In this document: piece after piece, positions 53,440-63,300 of the stretch
Layout: each line of letters opens with the position of its first letter
Position numbering within the stretch: the first letter of the stretch is position 1
Assembly: GCF_948472415.1 (NCBI RefSeq)
Contig: NZ_OX419519.1
Location: forward strand, 4,960,001-5,024,000
Source: Kitasatospora fiedleri
GTDB lineage: Bacteria; Actinomycetota; Actinomycetes; Streptomycetales; Streptomycetaceae
Direction of reading: 5' to 3'
Length of the DNA: 64,000 nucleotides
Made by a program: the position numbers and the translations under genes
Notes under the pieces: model-generated
What the model was told of the DNA's origin: nothing
Databases searched by the model: none
Seen by the model: only the letters and a program-made list of their open reading frames with translations

Positions 53440-53991
53440 GGGGACAAGCCTAAGGCCCGCCGGGAGTGCCCCGGTCCGTGTTCGATTCCGGAGGGCGGGC
53501 CACCGGTGGCCGGGCCGGTGGGGCCGAGGCGGCGCAATCCCGAGACAGCCGGTCCGGGCGGGCCGGGCCCGGGAGCCGTTTGAAGCGAGTGCGCGCACGG
53601 CGGGTGTCGGCCGGGCGGGAGCGGCGAAACATGGTGACCGCACGCGTACGTGCGGTGAGGGGCCGCAGCTCGGCGCGCTGGGTTGGGACACGGCTGATTC
53701 CGGCCAATCTCGTCCCGGGAGGGGCGTTCCGGGCGGCAATCCGCCGATTCACCAACCCGGGTGAGGGGGGGACTGCCAGGCTGGTCTGACCCCCCAGGAC
53801 CGAACCCCGACGCGCGGCGTCCGCCGGGCTGTCGCACCGTCGACGCTCGAACGGCGCGCGCGGTCCACCGCACGTCCGTCCCACCGTTCCCCGGCACCGC
53901 ACCCCCGGTGCCACCCCTACCGCACCACCCTCAGCACACCGGCACCACCGCCCCGGCGACCACGTCGGAGCGGACCGCGAGAGGAGAACCC
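53440..53991. other. Divergent intergenic region between nucS and the SCO5389-family gene
   Basis: 552 nt between two outward-facing genes. No credible coding frame. It holds an inverted repeat ACCGCACG-CGTA-CGTGCGGT (53637-53656) and a somewhat less G/C-rich stretch near 53690-53760. Both genes' promoters should lie here. Confidence 0.55.
53637..53656. promoter_or_regulatory. Inverted repeat in the nucS divergent region
   Basis: ACCGCACG (53637-53644), 4-nt spacer CGTA, CGTGCGGT (53649-53656): perfect 8-bp arms, about 200 nt upstream of nucS. Candidate operator. Confidence 0.4.
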
Positions 53992-54384
53992 ATGTCGCTC
54001 GACGTCTCACCGGCCCTGCTGGAGAAGGCCGAACGAGGCGAGGTCGACGAGCGGGAGTTCGTCGACTGTGTCCGCACCTCGCTGCCCTACGCCTGGGACA
54101 TGATCAGCTCACTGGTCGCCCAACTCAAGGTCGACGGGACCGACTTCGCCGACAACGAAGTCCCCCCGCCGAGCGAGCAGGAGCGCGGGCAGCTGCTCCG
54201 CGCACTGGCCAGCGACGCGATCCGGGGCGCCCTGCAGCGGCACTTCGGCGTCCGGTTGGCGTTCCAGAACTGTCACCGCGTCGCGGTCTTCGCCCCCGGC
54301 CCCGACACCGAGACGCGGCTGGCCCGCTTCACCTCGGTCCGGGCCCAGCTGCTCAACCAGTCGCCGGAGCTGCGCGACTGCTGA
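53992..54384 (+). CDS. SCO5389 family protein
   Basis: 130-residue soluble protein matching the streptomycete SCO5389 family from MSLDVSPALLEKAERGEVDE to QRHFGVRLAFQNCHRVAVF. Acidic, mostly helical, no catalytic motif visible. The ATG has GAGGAG upstream. Families of this kind are confined to actinomycetes and lack a known function; the position next to nucS is conserved as I recall. Confidence 0.9.
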   Translation: MSLDVSPALLEKAERGEVDEREFVDCVRTSLPYAWDMISSLVAQLKVDGTDFADNEVPPPSEQERGQLLRALASDAIRGALQRHFGVRLAFQNCHRVAVFAPGPDTETRLARFTSVRAQLLNQSPELRDC

Positions 54385-54390
54385 CCCGAC

Positions 54391-54420
54391 GTCAGCGCCC
54401 GGCGCCGCACGTGCGCTGAC
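54391..54420 (+). terminator. Hairpin after the SCO5389-family gene
   Basis: GTCAGCGC (54391-54398) pairs with GCGCTGAC (54413-54420) around a 14-nt G/C-rich loop, 6 nt after the stop. The same octamer recurs at 54426-54433 and 54505-54512 without a partner. Confidence 0.6.
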
Positions 54421-54630
54421 GGCCCGTCAGCGCCCCTGTGTCGCCGCCGCACGCGGGCCCCCCGGTCAGGACACCCGGGGCGGCCCGCGACCGCGCGACG
54501 GGCCGTCAGCGCGCCCGCACCGGCCTCCGCGCGCGCCTGCGTGCGGTGCTCGACTGCGGCCGGCGGCATCCCCTCGCCCCCGCCCCCGGCCCCCGCGCGC
54601 CCCCGCTGCCCGCTGCCCCCGCGCGGGCGC

Positions 54631-55857
54631 TCAGGACAGCTGCGGCAGCACCTCCGCGCCCAGCCGGGCCAGGTTGTGCAGCGTCGCCGCGGTGTCGCCC
54701 GAGCCCTCCGCGAGCAGCGCGAAGCGCCGGATGCCGGTGCGCTCCGCGGTGGCCAGCAGCCGGTCCGCGCACTGCCGGGGGGTACCGACCGCGTGCAGGT
54801 CGCAGAGCAGCTCGGTGTACGCCCGCGGGTCGCGCATCGAGCGCTCCCGGCCGTCCACCGTGCGGTGCGCGCCCAGGCCGTGCGCGAAGAAGTCCGGCAT
54901 CGCCCGCAGCAGGCTGGCCCGGGCCGCTCCCGCCCGGTCGTCGACCTGCGCCACGCCCGCCGCCACGTGCTCCCGCTCCACCCGGGCCAGCTGCTCCTCG
55001 CCGCGCCCCGCCGCCCGCCAGGCCGCCCGGTACGCGGCCACCATCTCCCGCTTGTCCTCGTCGCCCGAGTGCATCCCCAGCAGCATCGGCAGGCCCCGTT
55101 CGGCGGCCGTCCGGACCCCGCCCGGCGAGGTGCAGGCCACCACCATCGGCGGGCCCGACCGCCCCGACCCCGCCTCGTCCTGGCGTTGGCGCGGGATCAC
55201 CGCGCCCTCCAGGCCCAGCCAGCCCGCCAGGTCCGCCCGCCGGGCCGGCTCGGCGGCCCGCGGCACCACCGCCACCTCCGGGAACGCGAACTGCGGCCCC
55301 GCCGCGCCCACCCGGGCCCCGCGCAGCCAGCGCAGCAGCAGGTCCAGCCGCTCCGGGAAGCCCCGCTCGTACGCCTCCAGGCCGCCGCCGAACACCGCCA
55401 GGTCGATCCACGGACCGCCGCGCCCCACCCCCAGGGTGAACCGGCCGCCCGAGGTCAGGTGCAGCAGCGCCGCCTGCTCGCCCAGCGCCACCGGGTGACG
55501 GGTGCTCAGCACGCTCACCGCCGTCCCCACCCCGATCCGCCGGGTGCGGCCCAGCAGCAGCGCGGCCAGCGTCGCCGCGTCCGGGCAGACCCCGTACGGC
55601 ACGAAGTGGTGCTCGGCCAGCCAGACCGCGTCCAGGCCGGCCCGCTCGGCGGCCAGCGCGGCCGAGACGGTCCGCTCCAGCGCCTCGCCGTGGCCCTGGC
55701 CCGGGAACTGCGCGGACAGCAGGAAGGCGCCGACCCGGAGCGCGTCCGTGCCGGCGCCCGGCGCCTGCTCGGGGGCGGGCCGCTCGGCCGGCAGCACGCC
55801 GCCGGCCGCCCGCGGGACGGCGGAACGGGCCTCGGGCCGGGCGGTGGTCTTCGTCAT
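54631..55857 (-). CDS. LLM-class flavin-dependent oxidoreductase
   Basis: 408-residue bacterial luciferase-like monooxygenase or F420/FMN-dependent oxidoreductase. The family hallmark AGLDAVWLAEHHFVPYG and the beta-barrel strands RIGVGTAVSVLSTRHPV, RFTLGVGRGGPW and PMVVACTSPGGVRTAA are visible. The first ~45 residues are Ala/Pro-rich and not part of the fold. GGAGG precedes the ATG. Substrate unknown; it stands alone on the minus strand. Confidence 0.88.
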   Translation of the reverse strand: MTKTTARPEARSAVPRAAGGVLPAERPAPEQAPGAGTDALRVGAFLLSAQFPGQGHGEALERTVSAALAAERAGLDAVWLAEHHFVPYGVCPDAATLAALLLGRTRRIGVGTAVSVLSTRHPVALGEQAALLHLTSGGRFTLGVGRGGPWIDLAVFGGGLEAYERGFPERLDLLLRWLRGARVGAAGPQFAFPEVAVVPRAAEPARRADLAGWLGLEGAVIPRQRQDEAGSGRSGPPMVVACTSPGGVRTAAERGLPMLLGMHSGDEDKREMVAAYRAAWRAAGRGEEQLARVEREHVAAGVAQVDDRAGAARASLLRAMPDFFAHGLGAHRTVDGRERSMRDPRAYTELLCDLHAVGTPRQCADRLLATAERTGIRRFALLAEGSGDTAATLHNLARLGAEVLPQLS

Positions 55858-55928
55858 CGGGTGCCTCCATCGGTGCCGCGCAGGGTCTGCGGGCCCCGCC
55901 GTGTCACCACGTGAGTAACCCATGTCAT

Positions 55929-55941
55929 GTGCCAATGGCAC
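55929..55941. promoter_or_regulatory. GTGCCA-A-TGGCAC palindrome between divergent genes
   Basis: Perfect 6-bp arms around a single A, with CACGTG 20 nt to its left, in the gap between the divergent flavin-oxidoreductase and zinc-protein genes. TGGCAC-N-GTGCCA-type symmetry suits a dimeric repressor such as a MarR- or HxlR-type protein. Confidence 0.4.
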
Positions 55942-56165
55942 GCCGAACCCCCGATTTGCTCGGGGAAAGGGTGGATTACCCCGGAAACCCCGGCGCCCGC
56001 CCGCCGCTCCGTGCTATTGGGGCGGACGGGACCGGCGGGACGCCCGGGAACCCCCGGGGCGCCACCGGGTACAACGCGGGGCGCGACCCTCCGGTCACCG
56101 GCTGGGAACGGCCCCCCGGCGGCCCTTACCCTGGAGGCACAGCGCGCCGATGGAGAGGTCGTCAC

Positions 56166-56477
56166 GTGTCACCCCGCCGCAACCGGATCGAGAAGCCCGA
56201 CGACCGCGGCAGCGCCGCACCGACGGGCGGTTCGCTGCGCCGGGTGGAGGCGTACCGGGGCGAGGACTGGGTGGTGCAGACCGTGGCCGGCACCGCCGGC
56301 CGGTACTACCGCTGCCCCGGCTGCGACCAGGAGATCCCGCCCGGCGTCGGCCACGTGGTGGCCTGGCCCGACCACGGCGGCGTGGACGACCGGCGGCACT
56401 GGCACCGGGCCTGCTGGGGAGCGCGGGAGCGCCGCGGCTCCAACCTCCTGCGGGGCCGCGGCGCTCCGAAGTACTGA
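56166..56477 (+). CDS. Small zinc-ribbon-like protein
   Basis: 103 residues. Cys-x2-Cys in YRCPGCDQEIPPG and a His-x3-Cys in HWHRACWGARERR give a CCHC or CCHH metal site; between them lies VGHVVAWPDHGGVDDRR. The N-terminus is basic and unstructured. Streptomycete homologs are often labelled ATP/GTP-binding protein, for which I see no nucleotide motif. GGAGAGG precedes the GTG start. It may bind nucleic acid or protein. Confidence 0.8.
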   Translation: MSPRRNRIEKPDDRGSAAPTGGSLRRVEAYRGEDWVVQTVAGTAGRYYRCPGCDQEIPPGVGHVVAWPDHGGVDDRRHWHRACWGARERRGSNLLRGRGAPKY

Positions 56478-56484
56478 CGGCGGG

Positions 56485-57252
56485 TCAGGCGTCGCGCCGC
56501 TTCAGCACCAGGTAGCCGCAGAGCAGCGCGGCGGCCGTCCACAGCGCGCAGATCAGCAGGCCGGTCCACGGGCCGTACGGCTGGCTGGCGGGCTGGTAGA
56601 CCTGGAGCGACCGGGAGCCGGCCCAGTCCGGGAAGTAGTGGGCGACGTTCTTCACCTTCGGCACCACCGAGAGGATCGGGGAGAGCAGGAAGAAGAACGG
56701 CACCAGGATGCCCAGCGCCAGGGTCTGGTTGCGCAGCAGCACCGTCACGCCGGCCGAGAACAGGCAGAGCAGGGTCAGGTAGAGCGCGGCGCTGAACACC
56801 GCCCGCAGCACGCCCGGCTCGCCCAGCGTGGTGCGGTGCTCGCCCAGCATCGCCTGGCCGGCGAAGAAGGTGACGAACGCCGTCACCAGCGAGACCGCCA
56901 GGGCCAGCGCGCCGACCACCGCCGCCTTGGCGGCCAGCAGGGTGCCGCGCTGCGGGACGGCGGCCAGCGAGACCCGGATCATGCCGCTGCTGTACTCGTT
57001 GCCGACCGCGAGCACGCCGAACACCACGATCGCCAGCTCGCCGAGCATGATCCCGGCGAAGGCCGTCCCGGTGGCGTCGAACGGGGTGGTGGAGTCCTTG
57101 GTGACGTCGGCGAAGTTGTTCTTGGTCACCAGCGACAGCAGGGCGCCGACGACCAGGGTGACCAGGAAGGCCGCGGCGAGCGTCCAGACGGTGGAGCGGA
57201 CGCTGCGGATCTTGGTCCACTCGGACTGCGCGACGGCGGGGAACGCGGCCAT
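56485..57252 (-). CDS. ABC exporter permease (ABC-2 type)
   Basis: 255-residue membrane protein with six hydrophobic helices (TVWTLAAAFLVTLVVGALL, FAGIMLGELAIVVFGVLAVG, ALALAVSLVTAFVTFF, VFSAALYLTLLCLFSAGVTV, LALGILVPFFFLLSPIL, LLICALWTAAALLCGYLVL). The GNEYSSGMIRVSL box is typical of permeases paired with CcmA-like ATPases. It begins 1 nt after the ATPase stop, so the two are co-translated. Confidence 0.92.
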   Translation of the reverse strand: MAAFPAVAQSEWTKIRSVRSTVWTLAAAFLVTLVVGALLSLVTKNNFADVTKDSTTPFDATGTAFAGIMLGELAIVVFGVLAVGNEYSSGMIRVSLAAVPQRGTLLAAKAAVVGALALAVSLVTAFVTFFAGQAMLGEHRTTLGEPGVLRAVFSAALYLTLLCLFSAGVTVLLRNQTLALGILVPFFFLLSPILSVVPKVKNVAHYFPDWAGSRSLQVYQPASQPYGPWTGLLICALWTAAALLCGYLVLKRRDA

Positions 57253-57253
57253 C

Positions 57254-58288
57254 TCAGTTCTCCTTCCCGGACGGGCGGTCGTTCCAGCCCGCGCCCCAGG
57301 CCGGGGCGGGGGCGGTGGGTTCGGCGGGGGCACCGGGTTCGGCGGGGGCACCGGGGGTGCCGGGTGCGGCGGGAGCGCCGGGGTGCCCGCCGGTGCGGTA
57401 CTCCACCGACTCGGCGGTCATCTGCATGAACGCCTCCTCCAGCGAGGCCTGCTGCGGGCTCAGCTCGTGCAGGGTGACGCCGTGCGCGGCGGCCAGCTCG
57501 CCGAGCGCCGCCGGGTCGCCGTCGACGACCTCCCAGGAGCCGTCCGGGCCGGGCTCGGCGGTCAGGCCGGCGCCGTGCAGGACGTCCAGCAGCCGCTCCG
57601 GCTGCGGGGTGCGCAGGCGGACCGCGGAGCGGGAGTTGCGCTTGATGAACTCGGCCATCGGCAAGTCGGCGAGCAGCCGGCCGCGGCCGATCACCACCAG
57701 GTGGTCGGCGGTCAGCGCCATCTCGCTCATCAGGTGCGAGGAGACGAACACCGTGCGGCCCTCGGAGGCCAGCCGCTTCATCAGGTTGCGGATCCACAGG
57801 ATGCCCTCGGGGTCGAGGCCGTTCACCGGCTCGTCGAACATCAGGGTCTGCGGGTCGGCCAGCAGGGCGGAGGCGATGCCCAGCCGCTGGCCCATGCCGA
57901 GCGAGAAGCCGCGGGCGCGCTTCTTCGCCACCGCGCTCAGGCCGACCAGGTCGAGCACCTCGTCGACCCGGGCGCGCGGCACCCGGTTGGACTGGGCCAG
58001 CCAGAGCAGGTGGTCGTAGGCGGTGCGGCCGGGGTGCACGGCCTTCGCCTCCAGCAGGGCGCCGATCTGCCGCAGCGGGTCCTGGATCTCGGCGTAGCGC
58101 TTGCCGTCGATGGTGACCTCGCCGCCGGTCGGGTGGTCGAGGTCGAGGATCATGCGCATGGTGGTGGACTTCCCGGCGCCGTTCGGGCCGAGGAAGCCGG
58201 TCACCACGCCCTCCGGGATGCGGAAGCTCAGATCGTCCACGGCCAACTTGTCACCATAACGCTTCGTCAGGTGATGCAACTCGATCAT
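57254..58288 (-). CDS. ABC exporter ATP-binding protein
   Basis: 344 residues. Walker A FLGPNGAGKSTTM, signature RGFSLGMGQRLGIASALL (a degenerate LSGGQ), Walker B TLMFDEPVNGLDPEG and the switch His in VFVSSHLMSE. The C-terminal DUF4162-like domain is followed by a 40-residue Pro/Ala/Glu tail with repeated GAPAEPG units (57290-57380). Partner of the permease next to it. Such pairs export peptides, antibiotics or lipids; substrate unknown. Confidence 0.94.
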   Translation of the reverse strand: MIELHHLTKRYGDKLAVDDLSFRIPEGVVTGFLGPNGAGKSTTMRMILDLDHPTGGEVTIDGKRYAEIQDPLRQIGALLEAKAVHPGRTAYDHLLWLAQSNRVPRARVDEVLDLVGLSAVAKKRARGFSLGMGQRLGIASALLADPQTLMFDEPVNGLDPEGILWIRNLMKRLASEGRTVFVSSHLMSEMALTADHLVVIGRGRLLADLPMAEFIKRNSRSAVRLRTPQPERLLDVLHGAGLTAEPGPDGSWEVVDGDPAALGELAAAHGVTLHELSPQQASLEEAFMQMTAESVEYRTGGHPGAPAAPGTPGAPAEPGAPAEPTAPAPAWGAGWNDRPSGKEN

Positions 58289-58384
58289 GTGGCTCTCCTT
58301 GGTCTGCGGCCAGGTTATGGCAAAAAGCGGATCAACCGGACAACCTGCGTCCGGCGCGTGCCCCCCGGGCCCTACGGTGGAACC

Positions 58385-59176
58385 ATGACCTCGCCCAGCG
58401 CGCCGGCCGTCCGCGAGAACGGCACCGGTACCCCGCTCGTCCTGCTGCACGCCTTCCCGCTCTCCGCGCGGATGTGGGAGGTCCAACTGGAGCGCGTACC
58501 CGGTCCGGCCGGGGACGACGCCCGGGTCGTCGCACCGGACCAGCGCGGCTTCGGCACCGCCCCGCTCGGCGAGGGGCCGCCGTCGCTGGACACCGCCGCC
58601 GACGACCTCGCCGACCTGCTGGACGCGCTCGGCGTCGAACAGGCCGTCCTGGGCGGCCTGTCGATGGGCGGCTACGTGGCGATGGCCTTCGCCCGCCGCC
58701 ACCCCGAGCGGCTGGCCGGACTCGTCCTCGCCGACACCAAGGCCACCACCGACACCGACGCCGCCCGCGCCAACCGGGAGCGGATCGCCGCCGCCGTCCT
58801 CGAACGCGGCAGCGTCGACCTGCTGATCGAGGAGCGGACGGCGGAGAACCTGCTCGCCCCCGGCACCGACCCCGAACTCACCGACGCGGTACGCCGGATG
58901 ATCGCCGAGGCCAGCCCGGCCGCGGTCGCCTGGGCGCAGCGCGCGATGGCCGCCCGCCCCGACTCGCTGGACGAACTGGCCGCCCTGGAGGTGCCCGCCG
59001 CGGTCATCGTCGGCGAACTCGACACCGTCACCCCGCTCAGCGAGGCCCGGATGATGGCCGAGGCCCTCTCCGACGCCGAACTGACCGTCATCCCCGCGGT
59101 CGGCCACCTCTCCTCGCTGGAGGCCCCCGAGACCTTCAACGCCGCCGTCCGGGCCCTGCTCAAGCGCGTCAAGTAG
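58385..59176 (+). CDS. Alpha/beta hydrolase
   Basis: 263 residues. Nucleophile Ser93 in GLSMGGYVAMAFARRHPERL, acid in VGELDTVTPLSEA and His in AVGHLSSLEAPE; oxyanion loop LVLLHAFPLSARMW. A typical small esterase, lactonase or 3-oxoadipate enol-lactonase-like enzyme; substrate cannot be assigned. Divergent from the ABC exporter, and a shared bidirectional terminator follows. Confidence 0.9.
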   Translation: MTSPSAPAVRENGTGTPLVLLHAFPLSARMWEVQLERVPGPAGDDARVVAPDQRGFGTAPLGEGPPSLDTAADDLADLLDALGVEQAVLGGLSMGGYVAMAFARRHPERLAGLVLADTKATTDTDAARANRERIAAAVLERGSVDLLIEERTAENLLAPGTDPELTDAVRRMIAEASPAAVAWAQRAMAARPDSLDELAALEVPAAVIVGELDTVTPLSEARMMAEALSDAELTVIPAVGHLSSLEAPETFNAAVRALLKRVK

Positions 59177-59198
59177 CCGCCGGTCCGCCGGGAACGCC

Positions 59199-59232
59199 GG
59201 AGGGGCCCGGAGCGCGAGCTCCGGGCCCCTCC
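59199..59232. terminator. Bidirectional terminator between hydrolase and filP
   Basis: GGAGGGGCCCGGAGC (59199-59213) and GCTCCGGGCCCCTCC (59218-59232) form a perfect 15-bp stem with a GCGA loop between convergent genes. Confidence 0.85.
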
Positions 59233-59270
59233 GGGCACTTCAGCGGTGTCCCGACCCGGGCGACGGGGCG

Positions 59271-60200
59271 TCAGCGCGACTGCTGCGCCGGCACGCCCAG
59301 CGAGTCGTCGGTCGGCAGCGAGGCCGCGGCGACCGCGGCGCCCGTCAGCGTGGCCAGCATCTCGCGGACGTTGGTCAGCTGGGCGTTGATCGAGTCGCGG
59401 CGGTTGGTGAGCGCCGCCAGCTCGCGCTCCGACTCGCTGCGGACCCGGTCGGCCTTCGCGTTGGCGTCGGCCACGATGTCCTCGGCCTGCCGCTGCGCGG
59501 TCTCGATGGTCTGCCGGGAACGGCGCTCCGCGTCGGTGCGCAGCTTCTCCGCCTCCAGGCGGAGCTGCTCGGCCCGGTGCTCGATCTCGGCCAGCCGCTT
59601 CTCCGCCTTGGCCTGACGGGCCGCCAGGTCGCGCTCCGACTGCTCCCGGCGCTTGGCCAGGTTGGTCTCGAACTCCAGGGCGGCCTGGGCGGCCTTGGTG
59701 CGGGTCTCCTCGAAGAGGGCGTCCGCCTCCTCGCGCTTGTTCTGCGCGTCCTTGTTGGCCTCGGCCCGCAGCTGCGCCGCGTCCGACTTGGCCTTGTCGA
59801 CGATCCGCAGGCCCTCGTCCTCCGCCTTGGCCTTGCGGTCCTTGGCGTAGTTCTCGGCCTCGGTGCGGACCTGCTGCGCGGCGGCCTCGGCCAGCTCGCG
59901 GTGCTGCTCGGCGGCGCGGTGCGCCTCGTCGCGCAGGTCCTTGGCCTCCTCCTCGGCGAGGCGGAGGATCTTCTCGACGCGGGCACCGAGACCGGCGTAC
60001 GAGGGCTCCGCGTCGGTGACCGCGGCCTGGGCCGTCTGGGTCTCCAGATGGAGTTCCTCGATGCGCTTCTCCAGCGCGCTGATCCGGGAGAGCGCGCTGT
60101 CTCGGTCGGCCACCAGCTTGGCGATCCGCTCGTCGACCTGGGCGCGCTCGTACCCACGGCGTACCAGGTCGAAGCCGTGCGGGGAGTGACTGTCGCTCAT
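59271..60200 (-). CDS. filP: FilP, coiled-coil filament-forming cytoskeletal protein
   Basis: 309-residue protein that is almost wholly coiled coil. N-terminal segment HGFDLVRRGYERAQVDERIAKL resembles the DivIVA N-terminus; the rod (residues ~30-270) is dominated by Ala/Glu/Arg repeats without Pro until the last 25 residues. In Streptomyces FilP forms an intermediate-filament-like network behind the hyphal tip and contributes to cell stiffness and polar growth. Older annotation calls it cellulose-binding protein. The ATG 60200 is chosen as the conserved MSDSHSPHGFD start. It follows scy by 108 nt in the same direction. Confidence 0.9.
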   Translation of the reverse strand: MSDSHSPHGFDLVRRGYERAQVDERIAKLVADRDSALSRISALEKRIEELHLETQTAQAAVTDAEPSYAGLGARVEKILRLAEEEAKDLRDEAHRAAEQHRELAEAAAQQVRTEAENYAKDRKAKAEDEGLRIVDKAKSDAAQLRAEANKDAQNKREEADALFEETRTKAAQAALEFETNLAKRREQSERDLAARQAKAEKRLAEIEHRAEQLRLEAEKLRTDAERRSRQTIETAQRQAEDIVADANAKADRVRSESERELAALTNRRDSINAQLTNVREMLATLTGAAVAAASLPTDDSLGVPAQQSR

Positions 60201-60308
60201 GGGATTTCTGGGCTTCCTGTCGTCAAACCGCTGAGATGGTTGAGGGAATCCTGACACGGTACCGGAGTGTCAACGGCGAAACGCCGTCGGTTCGCGGACA
60301 ATGTCCGC

Positions 60309-63300
60309 TCAATCGGGTGGCGCGCCCCCGGAGCGATTGCCCGAGGACCGCGGAGAGCCCACTCCGGCACCTGCCTTGGGCCCTCCGTCCTTCTTGCTTC
60401 CCCCGTTGCCGTGCACCGCCGGAGCGGGCGCCTCGAACGCCTCCAACGCCGACAGCACGTCCTGGACCCGAGAGATCTCGGTGTTGATGTCCTTGCGCCG
60501 ACGGACCAGTTCGTCCAACTCCCGCTGACCCTCGTCGGTCACGCGCTTGGCCTCGGACTTCGCCTCGGCGAGCATCCGCTCCGCCTCCTCGGCCGCCAGC
60601 CGCACCTGCTCCTCGGCGTCCGAACCGGCCCGGCGGACGCGCTTCTCGGCCTCCTCGTCGGCGCGCTTGAGCCGCGACGCGGCCTCGTCGGCCGCCGCCT
60701 CCAGCTGCTCCTCCGACTCCATCTCGGCGGCCTTGAGCTTCGCCTCCGCCTTGATGATCAGCGCCTCGGCGCGGGTGGTGGAGTCCGCCAGCTTGTTCTC
60801 GGCCTCCTTGAGCAGCGTCTCCGCCTTGCGCACCGCGGAGATCCGCACCCGGCCCGCCTCCGCGGACGCCTCCGAGGTCAGCTCGGACGCCCGCGCCTCG
60901 GCCGCCGCGATCAGCTCCGCCGCCCGCTCCTCGGCCTCCGCGACCTGCGCCTGCGCCTGCTCCTCGGCCTCGGTCAGCTGCTCCTGGGCCGCCGTCACCA
61001 GCGCGTCCACCCGCTCGCCGGCCGACTTCATCGCCTGCGCGTTCTCCTTGCGGGCCCGCTCGTGCAGCGCCTCGATCTCGGCGTCGGTGCGCTCGCGCAG
61101 CTCCTCGGCCCGCTCGCGGATCGCCGTGGAGTCCCGTCGGGCCTCCGACAGCAGCGCGTCCGCGTCCGAACGGGCCTTCTCCACCTCGGCCTTGCCCCGT
61201 GCCTCGGCCTCGGCGCGCAGCCGCTCCGCCTCCTGGCGGGCCGCCGACACCATCGCGTCGGACTGCTCCTCGGCCGCCGCGGCCACCGCCAGCGCCTCCG
61301 CCTGGGCCTGCTCGCCGAGCTGCTCGGCGTCCGCGAAGGCCCGCTCCAGCACCGACTTCGCCTGCTCGCGGGTCGCCTTGTCGTACGACTCGGCGGCCTC
61401 CCGGGTCTCCCGGTCGAAGGACTCGGCCCGGCGGCGGATGTCCGCGTCGAACTCCTCCGCCAGCGTCCGGGTCGCCAGCGCGTACTCCTCGGCGTCCGAC
61501 CGCAGCGCGGCCGACCGCTCCTCGGCGTCCGCCAGCGCGGACGCCGCGAGCTCCTCCGCCTCGGCCAGCACCCGCTGCGCGGCGGCCTCCGCCTCGGCGC
61601 GCTGCTGCTGCACGAACTCGGCCACCGCGGCCCGCAGTTCGGCGCTCTCGCGCTCGGCGGCGGCCCGCAGCTCGCGGTCGTACTCCTCGGCGGCCGCCCG
61701 CAGCTCGGCGCTCTCGCGCTCCGCGGCGGCCCGCAGCTCGGCGATCTGCCCGGTGGCCTTCTCGTGCATGCCCGCCACCGACTGGCGGACCTCGGCGGCC
61801 TCCTGCTCGGCCGCCGCGACCAGCTCGGCGGCCCGCGCCTCGCCGTTCGCCCGCAGCTGCTCGGCGGCGTGCTCGGCCCGCTCGCGCAGCTCCGCGGTCT
61901 CCCGCTCGGCGGCGGCCCGCAGCTCGGCACTCTCGCGCTCCGCGACGGCGCGCAGCTCCCCGGTCTCCCGGTCGGCGGCGGCGCGCAGTTCGCGGTCGTA
62001 CGCCTCGGCGGCCTCGCGCTGTTCGGTGGTCTCGCGGTCGGCGGCGGCGCGCAGTGCGGTGGTCTCCTGCTCGGCGGTGGCCCGCAGTTCGCGGTCGTAC
62101 GCCTCGGCGCTCTCGCGCAGCTCGGTGGTCTCCCGCTCGGCGACCGCCCGCAGTTCGGTGGTCTCCTGCTCCGCCACGGCCCGCAGTTCGCGGTCGTACG
62201 CGTCGGCCTCCTCGCGCAGCCGGGCCGCCTCGGCCCGGTCGGCGGCGGCCTCGGCGCCCAGTGCCGCGGCGTCCGTGCGGGCGGCGGCCAGGGCCTGCTC
62301 GGCCTCGGCGCGCAGCCGCTGGGCGTCCTGCTCGGCGTCGGCGCGGGCCCGGGCGGCGTCGGTGGCGGCACTCTCGCCCAGCGCCGCGGCCTCGGTGCGG
62401 GCGGCCTCGCGGACCTGCTCGGCCTCGCCGTCGGCGGCCTCCCGGATGGCGGTGGCCTCGGCCAGCTTCTCGGCGGTCAGCGCCTGGTCGCGCTCCAGGT
62501 CGGCGCGGGCGGCCTCGCGGGCGGCGGCGGCCTCCTCGCGCAGTGCCAGGGCGTCGGCCTCGGCCCGTTCGGCGACCGCGCGGGCCGCCTGCTCGGCCTC
62601 GGCGCGCGCGGCCCGGCCGGCCTCCTCGGCCTCGGCGCGGTGGCGCTCGGCCCACTGGGCGGTGTCGGCACGCAGTGCCTCGGCGGCGGCGTCGGCCTCG
62701 GCGCGGACGGTGTCGGCCGCGGCGGCGGCCCGCTCGCGCAGCTCGGCGCCGTCCCGTTCGGCGGCGGCCCGGGTCTCCTCGGCGGCGGCCTCGGCCGCGG
62801 CCAGCTTCTCGGCGCGGGCCTGCTCGGCGGCGGCGGTGATCTTCTCGCCCTCGGCGCGGGCCCGGGCCAGGGTCTGCTCGGCCCGGCCCTGGACGGCGGC
62901 GGCCTGCTCGCGGGCCTCGGCGCGCAGCCGCTCGACCTCCTCGCCGGCGCCGGAGCGCAGCGCGTCCGCGTCGGACTTGGCGCTGGTCAGCAGCTCCTCG
63001 GCCTGCTTCGCGGACTCCTCGATCTGCACCGCGGCCTGTCGGCGGGCCTCGGCCCGGACCCGTTCGGCCTCGGCCTCGGCGGCGGAGCGCTGCTCCTCGG
63101 CCTGTTCGCGGGCCCGGGCGGCCTCGGCCTGCATCCGCTCCAGCTGCTCGCGGATCGAGGCGGCGTCCTCCATGGCGGCGTTCTGGGCCTGCTCGACGGC
63201 CTCGCGGGCCTGCTCCAGCAGGGTGCCGGCCTCGGACTTGGCGTGCTCGACCAGCCGGTCGGCCTCGGCGGCGGCCTCGCCGCGGGTGGCCTCGGCGTCG

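Noticed and set aside
53414..53764. Plus-strand open frames in the nucS divergent gap
   Set aside because: They overlap the nucS start antisense, contain no conserved sequence and lack ribosome-binding sites.
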